NCBI GenBank assembly: GCA_021772735.1
Contig: JAJFLK010000144.1
Span: 1 to 8,761, forward strand
Source of the DNA: Candidatus Sumerlaeota bacterium
GTDB taxonomy: Bacteria > Sumerlaeota > Sumerlaeia > MVZB01 > JAJFLK01
DNA: 8,761 nucleotides
Direction: 5' to 3'
The notes beneath the pieces are model-generated. The model saw only the letters and a list, made by a program, of their open reading frames with translations, ran no database searches and had not been told where the DNA came from. The position numbers were made by a program, and so were the translations under genes. Positions 1 through 6,182 of the stretch are shown piece after piece. Position 1 is the stretch's first letter, and each line of letters opens with the position of its first letter.

Positions 1-598
1 CCCTCTTCTCGCCGCCCACATGCGCGATGGCAAATTCGCCCGCGACAAGAATCGACGATGCAACGCCGAAGTCCGGCGAGCTCTCGCCGAATTCGCCACC
101 GTATTGCTTGTTCCAGATGACCTCGCCGGTCGCCGCATCGAGGCACGTCAGCGCCCCCGCGATGCCGAGCGCATAGACCCGTCCGTCGCTCACGGCAACC
201 GTCGCTTTGGGCCCCTTGCCGTGACCGCGTGCCGCCATATTCATCTTGTACGGCGCGGCGTAATGATGCGCCCAGACCTCGATTCCATCCGAAGCGTCCA
301 GGCCGAGAATGTATTCATCGTCCCCGCGCCGAGACATCAAGTACACCCGGTCGCCGACGACCACCGGCGAGGACTGGCCTTCGCCGACTTCGACTTTCCA
401 AATTCGATTCAGCTTGCCTGGCAGGACGTCCGGCAGGCTTTCGTTGATCGCCACGCCATCGCGCTCCGGCCCTCGCCACTGGGACCAATCGCCCGCGCTC
501 GCGGGTCGAACGGCTAGCCCCGGCAGCATCGCCACGATTGCCAGCATCGCCGGAGCGGCCCTTCGAATAGCCTGCGTCCCTTTGGTTGAAAACTTCAT
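1..598 (-). CDS. Exported PQQ-like beta-propeller protein (partial, C-terminus off the left edge)
   Basis: The reading frame starts at the ATG complementary to 596-598 and stays open to base 1, giving 199 codons with no stop. Residues 1-35 look like a Sec signal peptide: basic start (K2, K6, R12, R13), a hydrophobic stretch and an ASA-G site after A35. The mature part begins with WSQWRGPERDG (38-48), a hallmark of PQQ-binding-like / BamB-like WD40-type beta-propeller proteins. Repeat-like blades follow: SSPVVVGDRVYLMSRRG, ILGLDASDGIEVW, ATVAVSDGRVYALG, and LTCLDAATGEVIWNKQYGG. The G-D-R-V-Y and LDA-x-x-G-x-x-x-W pattern is typical of these blades. It is probably periplasmic. Such proteins may be enzymes or scaffolds, and the substrate cannot be told. 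A GGGAG ribosome-binding site lies 8 nt upstream. It is divergent from the gene at 835. Family assignment is firm; function is not. Confidence 0.82.
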   Translation of the reverse strand, partial: MKFSTKGTQAIRRAAPAMLAIVAMLPGLAVRPASAGDWSQWRGPERDGVAINESLPDVLPGKLNRIWKVEVGEGQSSPVVVGDRVYLMSRRGDDEYILGLDASDGIEVWAHHYAAPYKMNMAARGHGKGPKATVAVSDGRVYALGIAGALTCLDAATGEVIWNKQYGGEFGESSPDFGVASSILVAGEFAIAHVGGEKR

Positions 599-606
599 GC
601 TCGTTG

Positions 607-611
607 CTCCC
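607..611 (-). promoter_or_regulatory. Ribosome-binding site of the beta-propeller gene
   Basis: Read on the minus strand this is GGGAG, 8 nt before the ATG at 598. It supports that start and the signal peptide it implies. I see no convincing -35/-10 pair in the 599-834 divergent spacer. TATACA at 641-646 resembles a -10 box but has no good -35 partner. Confidence 0.55.
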
Positions 612-822
612 GTCGATTATTCGCGTCATTCAGGTATGCGTATACATGATCTCGGGACCGGAAGAAATGTTTGATCCTGATTGTTGCTCTTTCATTCGCA
701 CGCCGGCGGGCTTGCCGGGCAGTTATCGCATTGCCAATTGCGTTGCCTGCCGTCCGGGCTCGTGAGATGGTGACTGCATATCCTCGGTCGCGCCGGGCAC
801 GTGCGGGCCGCCAAATCGAACC

Positions 823-828
823 AGGGAG
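823..828 (+). promoter_or_regulatory. Ribosome-binding site of the thioredoxin-like fusion gene
   Basis: AGGGAG sits 6 nt before the ATG at 835. It fixes this start, which gives a complete signal peptide. Confidence 0.6.
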
Positions 829-834
829 CTTCCC

Positions 835-2220
835 ATGTTTTTCGCCTCGCCGAACTTTTGCGGCGTCCGTCTCGGCCTCCGTCACTTTGCACTTCTCGCG
901 GCGCTCGCTTTGGGCGTTGCCGTCGCGTCCGCTCCGGGCACAGTCAGGGCGCAAGAGACCCCCGCAGCCGAGGATGCCGCAATGCAAGCCGGGCAAGACC
1001 CGAGCGCCGACGAGATCCTGGCCAGTTCCGTTAAGAAATCTTCGAGCATCGAATCCTGGACGGCCGATATCAAGGCGTCGATGGCGATGATGTCGATGGA
1101 GATTAGCGGGGAGATCGCGTTCAAAGGCGGCCGGTTCCGGAGCGAGATGGACATGAACGTCATGGGCCAGGCCACGTCGGTGCTTGTCGTCGGGGATAAA
1201 TCCGGCACGGTCTGGACCGAATCTAATATTATGGGCCAGAAGATGGTCATGAAATACGAGGCCGCGCAGATGGAGGCGATGTCTGGTCAGTTCGGCGGCG
1301 GCATGCCCGGCATGGGCAACGGCACGTTCTCCCAGAATCCCGCCGAGACGCTCAGCGGGCTCGGCGAAATGTATGACCTTACGCTCAAAGGCTCCGGCGA
1401 GGCTTCGGGCGTTGCGGTCTGGCAGCTCACCGGCAAGATCAGAACAGATGCGGCGGGAGTATTTGATACGGCCGATCCCACCGGCGAGATGGCCGCGATG
1501 GGGTTCTCGATGGACGCGATCGCTGTCGAGATCGGCAAGGACGACGGTATGATGCGCAGCATGACCTTCGGCCCGAGCGAAGGAGACCCGTTCATGACCC
1601 TCGCTTACGATAACTTGCGAATCGACCCCGAGATCAGCGATGCGATGTTTCAATATACTCCGCCCGAAGGCACGCAGGTCATGGATCTGGGCGAGATGAT
1701 GTCCGGCGGCGGACTGGCCGAGGGGCTCGGGGATCTCGGCGGTTCAGGCTCCGGCGTCAACCTGGATACAATGGATATCGAGATCGAACCCGGCCTGGCC
1801 GCCGGCGACGCAGCTCCCGAGTTTGAAGCCCCTCTGCTGGCCGGCGGCTCCATCAAGTTGACCGATCTACGCGGGAAGGTTGTGCTGCTCGATTTCTGGG
1901 CGAGCTGGAGCGAGCCATGGAAGAGGGAGCTGGCCGCGCGCGTGGCGCTGGGCGAGAAGCATGCCGAGGCCGGACTCGTCATCGTCGGCGTGAACCTGGA
2001 GAATTCGCGCGACGATGTTGAGGCTTTCCTCTCCGGGAATGCGGGTATGGCGTGGCCGCAGATCTTCGACGGCAAGGGATGGAACACTCCGGTTGCCGTC
2101 GCTTACGGCGCCAATTTCGCCCCATACACGGTGCTCATCGACCGCGAGGGCATCGTCGCCGCCGTCGAGCTCGAAGGCGATGCGCTCGCCGAAGCCGTGG
2201 CTAACTTGATGGGGAATTAG
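835..2220 (+). CDS. Secreted LolA-like / TlpA-like thioredoxin fusion lacking the CxxC motif
   Basis: 461 aa. Residues 1-39 are a Sec signal peptide: basic RLGLRH, a hydrophobic run, then a TVRA-QE cleavage site. Residues about 57-275 (from DEILASSVKKSSSIESWTAD) resemble the LolA / outer-membrane lipoprotein-sorting fold (DUF2092-like), an incomplete beta-barrel that binds lipid-like ligands. This half is very rich in Met (27 between residues 83 and 313). A Gly-rich linker (about 290-308) leads to a TlpA/AhpC-TSA-type thioredoxin fold (about 321-461): GDAAPEFEAPLL, LRGKVVLLDFWASW, VIVGVNLE, and PYTVLIDREG with the cis-Pro P430 kept. The usual WCxPC is WSEPW: S359 and W362 replace both cysteines, and the mature protein has no Cys at all. 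It therefore cannot be a thiol-disulfide oxidoreductase; a binding or scaffold role is inferred. It appears monocistronic, divergent from the beta-propeller gene and convergent with the MFS gene. Confidence 0.85.
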   Translation: MFFASPNFCGVRLGLRHFALLAALALGVAVASAPGTVRAQETPAAEDAAMQAGQDPSADEILASSVKKSSSIESWTADIKASMAMMSMEISGEIAFKGGRFRSEMDMNVMGQATSVLVVGDKSGTVWTESNIMGQKMVMKYEAAQMEAMSGQFGGGMPGMGNGTFSQNPAETLSGLGEMYDLTLKGSGEASGVAVWQLTGKIRTDAAGVFDTADPTGEMAAMGFSMDAIAVEIGKDDGMMRSMTFGPSEGDPFMTLAYDNLRIDPEISDAMFQYTPPEGTQVMDLGEMMSGGGLAEGLGDLGGSGSGVNLDTMDIEIEPGLAAGDAAPEFEAPLLAGGSIKLTDLRGKVVLLDFWASWSEPWKRELAARVALGEKHAEAGLVIVGVNLENSRDDVEAFLSGNAGMAWPQIFDGKGWNTPVAVAYGANFAPYTVLIDREGIVAAVELEGDALAEAVANLMGN

Positions 2221-2238
2221 GCGCGGCCTTCACCGCGT

Positions 2239-2304
2239 GCGGACCGCTCGGGCCGCTGAATCGCCGGGCACAGATTGCTTCCAGAAAAAATCAGGCGATT
2301 CGCC
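2239..2304. terminator. Convergent intergenic hairpins; weak candidate terminators
   Basis: This spans the gap between the fusion gene (stop at 2218-2220) and the MFS gene (stop at 2291-2293). On the minus strand the MFS gene ends with GGCGAATCGCC (2294-2304, 4-bp stem, 3-nt loop) followed by TGA and a TTTTTT run (2285-2290). This is terminator-like, but the stem is short and overlaps the coding end. On the plus strand GCGG-A-CC / GG-G-CCGC (2239-2256, loop GCTC) could fold but has no T-run. GAATCGCC (2258-2265) and GGCGATTC (2294-2301) are exact inverted repeats 28 nt apart. A terminator is expected between convergent genes, but none of these is strong. Confidence 0.3.
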
Positions 2305-3751
2305 AATACCGCAACGACGCGTATCCGAGCAGCGCGAGCGTAACGAACGGCAGAACGCGGATGACGGACATGGTCGTCTCCAGCGGTATGCCCCTGTCCG
2401 GGAATTGCGCCATGATGAGCGCCACGATTGAAGCCACGCCCCACAGACCGCCGAGCATCAGGGCGCTCCTGACTCCGAAAGTGAGGCCCCGCGCCTCGAT
2501 CGCCATCGCCGCAATGACGGGGTAAATCCCGCCCATCGTCACGCCGATCAGGCCCATCGCGATGATCTTGCCGCCGGCTCCGGGCCATGCGAAGAACATG
2601 AAGATGGGCACAATCGCCAGCGTCTGACCGAAAATCGCGACGTTGTATGGATTGCGCCGGTCGGCCATCCAGGCGTATCCGTAAGAACTCAACCCGCCCA
2701 GAAGGCCATAGAGGAAATTCGCCTTGCCGCCGAGCCCTTCGGAGCCGTAAAGCTCGTGGAAAAGTTTCGGCGCGAAGAAGAGCAAAGTGCCTCCCTGAAC
2801 CGCGATTCCGAGACCGATTGCGTAGAGCAGGCCGATATGAATCTTCGGTCCCCGGTCCAGCGCCTCGACCTGAATCCGCGCGCCGAGGCCGGGATCGACG
2901 TGCGCCGCCATCGAGGCGTGCTGAGCTGCGGCGGGAGCCGGTTCGGCCTCTCCGGCCAGGTGCTCGTCGATGGCCGGCGCCTGGCGATACGATGCCAGTC
3001 TGATGCGGTCGATCCTGCTGAGCGCCAGCAGGACGATCACGATCGGTCCGCCCAGATAAAGCAGATGAAAGTTCGCGAATCCGCGCGCCTCCATCCAGGT
3101 TCCCGCGACCATCGAGCCCGTGGCGATTCCCATGAACCCGAACGAGATGAAGATCGCCGTCGCCAGAGAGGGACGCCGGGGCAGGGTCCGCTGAGCCACG
3201 GACAGCGCATAGGGGTGGAAGGCGCCGAACGCAAGCCCCGCGATCATCAGAAGGACAACTGCCAGCCACGCCGTGGACACGAGACCAACAAAGAACGAAA
3301 GGCCCGAGACCAGCGGCGTGATCAGTAGAATGCGGACCGTCCGGCTGCGGTCCATGAACCAACCGGCCGGCGGCTGCGAGAGATTGCCAACGATCGTCGC
3401 TGTCGTGAGAATCAAGGCGACCCGCCCAAGCGAGAGATCGAACTTGGCTTCCATAGCGGGGATCAGCGCCGAGCCGATCCCGAGGCACAGGTCATTGAAA
3501 AAATGCGCGACGCACAGCACGCCGAGTAGGGGAAGGTTGCGCGATAGCGGCTTGAGCCCGGTCGAGGGCTCTCGCATCGGGGCGGGTTCGGGAGCTGCCT
3601 CGGCATGCGCAGCGCCCGCACCAGAGGCGTGTGTCGCGTGTGTCGCGCATCCTGCCGCCGGCCTCGGAGCGATCGTAGACATGGGGGAAGTCTCGGGGTG
3701 GATTTCGTACCCGGCGACTTCTCGCGGATGGTTTGCATTGGCGTTCCTCAC
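2291..3751 (-). CDS. MFS transporter, fosmidomycin-resistance (Fsr)-like
   Basis: 486 aa from a GTG start. A soluble, Ala/Pro/His-rich extension (1-72) precedes a 12-helix MFS core. The first helix has LGVLCVAHFFNDLCLGIGSALIP and loop 2-3 has GWFMDRSRTVR, the MFS motif A (about 130-140). FGAFHPYALSVAQR (about 175-188) resembles the FHPE region of Fsr-type efflux proteins. A long charged loop (about 252-304) joins the two six-helix halves. The second half includes GLLYAIGLGIAV, FLYGLLGGLSSYG and GVTMGGIYPVIAAMAIEARG. It is predicted to be an inner-membrane proton-coupled exporter; the substrate is unknown and Fsr-like is a family resemblance only. The GTG at 3751 overlaps the dnaB stop (GTGA), which suggests translational coupling. 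An alternative ATG at 3682 would remove 23 residues; neither start has a clear Shine-Dalgarno sequence. Confidence 0.88.
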   Translation of the reverse strand: MRNANANHPREVAGYEIHPETSPMSTIAPRPAAGCATHATHASGAGAAHAEAAPEPAPMREPSTGLKPLSRNLPLLGVLCVAHFFNDLCLGIGSALIPAMEAKFDLSLGRVALILTTATIVGNLSQPPAGWFMDRSRTVRILLITPLVSGLSFFVGLVSTAWLAVVLLMIAGLAFGAFHPYALSVAQRTLPRRPSLATAIFISFGFMGIATGSMVAGTWMEARGFANFHLLYLGGPIVIVLLALSRIDRIRLASYRQAPAIDEHLAGEAEPAPAAAQHASMAAHVDPGLGARIQVEALDRGPKIHIGLLYAIGLGIAVQGGTLLFFAPKLFHELYGSEGLGGKANFLYGLLGGLSSYGYAWMADRRNPYNVAIFGQTLAIVPIFMFFAWPGAGGKIIAMGLIGVTMGGIYPVIAAMAIEARGLTFGVRSALMLGGLWGVASIVALIMAQFPDRGIPLETTMSVIRVLPFVTLALLGYASLRYWRIA

Positions 3752-5214
3752 GCGCGGCCACGCGCGCCCGGCGCGACGTTGCGGAATTCGGTGACGTCGC
3801 CTTTGAAGAACAGATCGAGATCGCCGACGGGGCCGTTGCGCTGCTTGGCGACGCGCAGGGTTGCCAGGTCCGCTTCGCCGGCTCCGGGTCCGCCGCCCGG
3901 GTCATCGCCCTTGGGCGCGAAATCGCGATGGATGAACATGACGACATCGGCGTCCTGTTCGATGCCGCCCGATTCGCGAAGATCCGAAAGTTTCGGCATT
4001 TTATCGCGGCTGCCGCGCCCCTGGCGCTGCTCGACCTGGCGGCTCAGCTGGCTGAGCGCGAGGACGGGAACATCCAGCTCGCGGGCCATCGCTTTGAGCG
4101 CTCGGGAAATCTCCGAGACCTCCTGCTGGCGGTTCTCGCTGCGCTGCGTCGTCGCGCGCATGAGCTGGAGATAATCGACGACGATAAGAGCGAGCGATGG
4201 GCATTTCTCTTTGAGCCGTTGCGCACGTCCGCGCATCTCCAGGATCGTCAGCGCGGGCGTGTCGTCGATATAGAGCGGCGTATTATTGAGCCGGATCGTC
4301 TGCTCGTGCAGGCGGTCGATATCCTGCGCGCTCAATGTATTCATTCGGACCCTGTTCAAAGGAACCCCGGCCAACGTGCATAGGAGACGTTGCGTCAGTT
4401 CGCTGGTCGACATCTCAAGGGCGAAAAATCCCACCGGTAGATTGTGATTCACAGCGGCGTGTTTGGCCATGTTCAGCGCAAGGGCCGACTTGCCGACCGA
4501 GGGTCGAGCGGCGAGGATGATCAGGTTCTCTTTGCGAAAGCCCGATGTTAATCGGTCCAGATCCGTGAAGCCTGTGGAGAGGCCGACGATCCCGCGCGTG
4601 CCCTCGATGATCCGCTGCTCGATCTCGTTCATATTGGCTGCGGCCTGCTCGCCGACATGTTCGAAATCGCTCGTCCGGATTTGCTGAGAGACCTCGAAGA
4701 TCCAGCGCTGGGAATCGTCGATGACGTCCGAGACGCTGCAATCGGGTTGGCTCACTTCGCTCTTGATTCGCTCGGCCGCGCCCAACAACGACCGCAGACG
4801 CCACTTATCGACGACAACGCGGACGTATTCGGGCGTGAGCAATTCGTATCCCAAATCCTCGACGAGCGAGGCCAGGTAACCGCCTCCGCCGACGCCTTCG
4901 TATCGTCCCAGGCGGTCCAGTTCTTCGCCGAGCACGGTCAAGTCGATCTTGTGCTCGCGCTCGTGGAGCGAGACGATCACCTCGAAAACTTCCTGATTCA
5001 CGGTAGAGGAAAACAGCGGCTCGGTGGGCTCGGGCCGTGAGCGGCGCGGCCGGGGAGCGACGCCGATATGAAATCGAACACGGGCTTGTTTGGGGATCAG
5101 CTCGATGACCTCAGAGATGCGCTCGCCTTCGAGGATCATGGCCCCAAGGACAGCGCGCTCGGCTTCGAGGCTCTGAGGTATGCGACCGCCTGTGGCCGTG
5201 ATGGAGCCTGCCAT
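3748..5214 (-). CDS. dnaB: Replicative DNA helicase DnaB
   Basis: Hexameric 5'-3' replicative helicase that unwinds DNA at the fork. Numbered from the longest possible start (5235, 495 aa), the N-terminal DnaB domain is residues 18-160 (IPQSLEAERAVLGAMI). The RecA-like domain begins near 215 (GLSTGFTDLDRLTSGF). Walker A is ARPSVGKS (243-250), the catalytic-Glu region is FFALEMS (E274), and Walker B is LIVVDYLQLM (D354). ALSQLSRQVEQR (393-404), SDLRESGGIEQDADVV (417-432) and RVAKQRNGP (461-469) are all present. No intein interrupts the ATPase motifs. A basic, Pro-rich insertion of about 20 residues lies in the N-domain (50-70). I prefer the ATG at 5214: it has GAAAGG 9 nt upstream (5224-5229), whereas the ATG at 5235 has no Shine-Dalgarno sequence. 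It follows rplI after a 5506-5235 gap of 270 nt. Confidence 0.97.
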   Translation of the reverse strand: MAGSITATGGRIPQSLEAERAVLGAMILEGERISEVIELIPKQARVRFHIGVAPRPRRSRPEPTEPLFSSTVNQEVFEVIVSLHEREHKIDLTVLGEELDRLGRYEGVGGGGYLASLVEDLGYELLTPEYVRVVVDKWRLRSLLGAAERIKSEVSQPDCSVSDVIDDSQRWIFEVSQQIRTSDFEHVGEQAAANMNEIEQRIIEGTRGIVGLSTGFTDLDRLTSGFRKENLIILAARPSVGKSALALNMAKHAAVNHNLPVGFFALEMSTSELTQRLLCTLAGVPLNRVRMNTLSAQDIDRLHEQTIRLNNTPLYIDDTPALTILEMRGRAQRLKEKCPSLALIVVDYLQLMRATTQRSENRQQEVSEISRALKAMARELDVPVLALSQLSRQVEQRQGRGSRDKMPKLSDLRESGGIEQDADVVMFIHRDFAPKGDDPGGGPGAGEADLATLRVAKQRNGPVGDLDLFFKGDVTEFRNVAPGARGRA

Positions 5215-5235
5215 GGCCTTTTGCCTTTCGCGCAT

Positions 5236-5505
5236 TCAATGGGAAGCGCGGGAACGTATCTTTTCGAGAAGTGCGTCGCCCGAGCGGATTCTCACGCCGC
5301 TGAGCGCGTATTTTTAGCACGCCCGGCAGCGAATTTGAACCTGAAAATATGGCCGGAGGCCGCACCGTCGCGTCGGCCTAAGTCCAATAAACACAGACGC
5401 ATGAGCCGTCAGCGAATGCGCTTGATATTGCGGCTAAGACCCGTCGTATCAGCTATCGGGATGGACGTGAGCCAGCAGCAAAAAAATATTCAACAACGAA
5501 AAAAA
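5236..5505 (-). other. rplI-dnaB intergenic region with T-tracts and small alternative hairpins
   Basis: No gene is seen here on either strand. On the minus strand the rplI stop is followed at once by two T7 tracts (5499-5505 and 5481-5487 as A-runs on the plus strand). No good stem precedes the first tract. Closer to dnaB, GGCCG (5358-5362) can pair with CGGCC (5374-5378). The overlapping GGCC copies at 5351-5354 and 5358-5361 can form a competing 4-bp hairpin followed by ATATTTT on the minus strand. This could be a partial terminator or attenuator, or chance in GC-rich DNA. I find no clear promoter motif for dnaB. Confidence 0.35.
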
Positions 5506-6129
5506 TCAGTCGCCTTCGGTCGCGGCCGCAGCCGGGGCAGCTTCTTCGGCCTCGGCCGTCTCGGAAGCTTCGGGCTCCTCGGCATTGCCGGACGAAGCCT
5601 CCGCGGCCTCGGTCTCTGCGCCGTCACCTTCGTCCGCGAACTCTTCGCCGCCATCGGCATACCCGAGCTCCTCTTCCTCGTCGCCGCCTTCTCCCTCGAT
5701 GATAACGGTGATGGGGACGATCAGGTCGGGGCGCACGCGGATCGAAACTTGATGCGTGCCGACGTTCTTGATCGGGTGGGGCAGCGCGACCTTGGAGCGC
5801 GGCAGATCGAATCCGGCCTCGGCCAGACTTCGGGCGACATCAACCGCCGTGACCGAACCGAACAGCCGATCTCCATCGGAAACCTTCTCGACGAAATTCA
5901 GCGTGACTCCCTTTAGGCGATCGCCAAGCTCGCTCGCGGCTTCGAGGACCTTCTCGGCCGCCACGGCAAGTTTCTGCTTCTTGTCCGAAAGCATTTTCAA
6001 GTTCGCTTCCGAAGCCTCGACGGCAAGGCCGCGCGGTAGAAGGAAATTGCGGTAATAGCCGGTTTTGACCTTGGCGGTCTGGCCGGGCAGGCCGACGTGT
6101 TCGACGTTCTCAAGCAGAATAACTTGCAT
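5506..6129 (-). CDS. rplI: 50S ribosomal protein L9 (bL9) with long acidic C-terminal tail
   Basis: 207 aa. Ribosomal protein bL9 binds 23S rRNA at the base of the L1 stalk and helps maintain reading frame. The N-domain is unmistakable: MQVILLENVEHVGLPGQ, then VKTGYYRNFLLPRGLAVEAS (about 21-40). The connecting helix runs from about 41 to 75. The C-domain has the DGDRLFGSVTAVDVARSL signature (85-102) and ends near ITVIIEGE (about 146). That matches the usual length of about 148 residues. The remaining 61 residues are an Ala/Glu/Gly tail with 23 acidic and no basic residues. The start at 6129 is chosen because it gives the canonical L9 N-terminus and has purine-rich AAGAAAGAG just upstream. The frame stays open further upstream into the preceding gene, but that stretch is not L9. 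It sits 53 nt after the DUF2232 gene. Confidence 0.97.
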   Translation of the reverse strand: MQVILLENVEHVGLPGQTAKVKTGYYRNFLLPRGLAVEASEANLKMLSDKKQKLAVAAEKVLEAASELGDRLKGVTLNFVEKVSDGDRLFGSVTAVDVARSLAEAGFDLPRSKVALPHPIKNVGTHQVSIRVRPDLIVPITVIIEGEGGDEEEELGYADGGEEFADEGDGAETEAAEASSGNAEEPEASETAEAEEAAPAAAATEGD

Positions 6130-6182
6130 CTCAATCGCTCTTTCTTCAGTGAATGCGGGCTGCCCGTGTGGCCGAGCCTCGC

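Noticed and set aside
595..1653. Long minus-strand open frame (about 352 codons) opposite the thioredoxin-like fusion gene
   Set aside because: Composition is Arg/His/Ala-rich with no domain. It lies antisense to a gene with a signal peptide, ribosome-binding site and recognisable fold; a GC-rich shadow frame.
2217..3488. Long minus-strand open frame (about 423 codons) in another frame of the MFS gene
   Set aside because: Arg/Gly/Asp-rich translation without membrane helices; the overlapping frame gives a clear 12-helix MFS protein.
5236..5505. Possible tRNA or small RNA gene in the rplI-dnaB gap
   Set aside because: No T-loop GGTTCGAATCC-like sequence or acceptor stem pairing is seen on either strand.
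5515..5531. GC-rich palindrome GCGGCCGC near the rplI stop as an intrinsic terminator
   Set aside because: It lies inside the coding region and is separated from the T7 tract by unpaired sequence; no stem abuts the T-tract.
5068..5916. Plus-strand open frame covering the rplI tail and the rplI-dnaB gap
   Set aside because: No recognisable domain, and it is antisense to rplI and the dnaB start; its central part is the low-complexity complement of the acidic tail.
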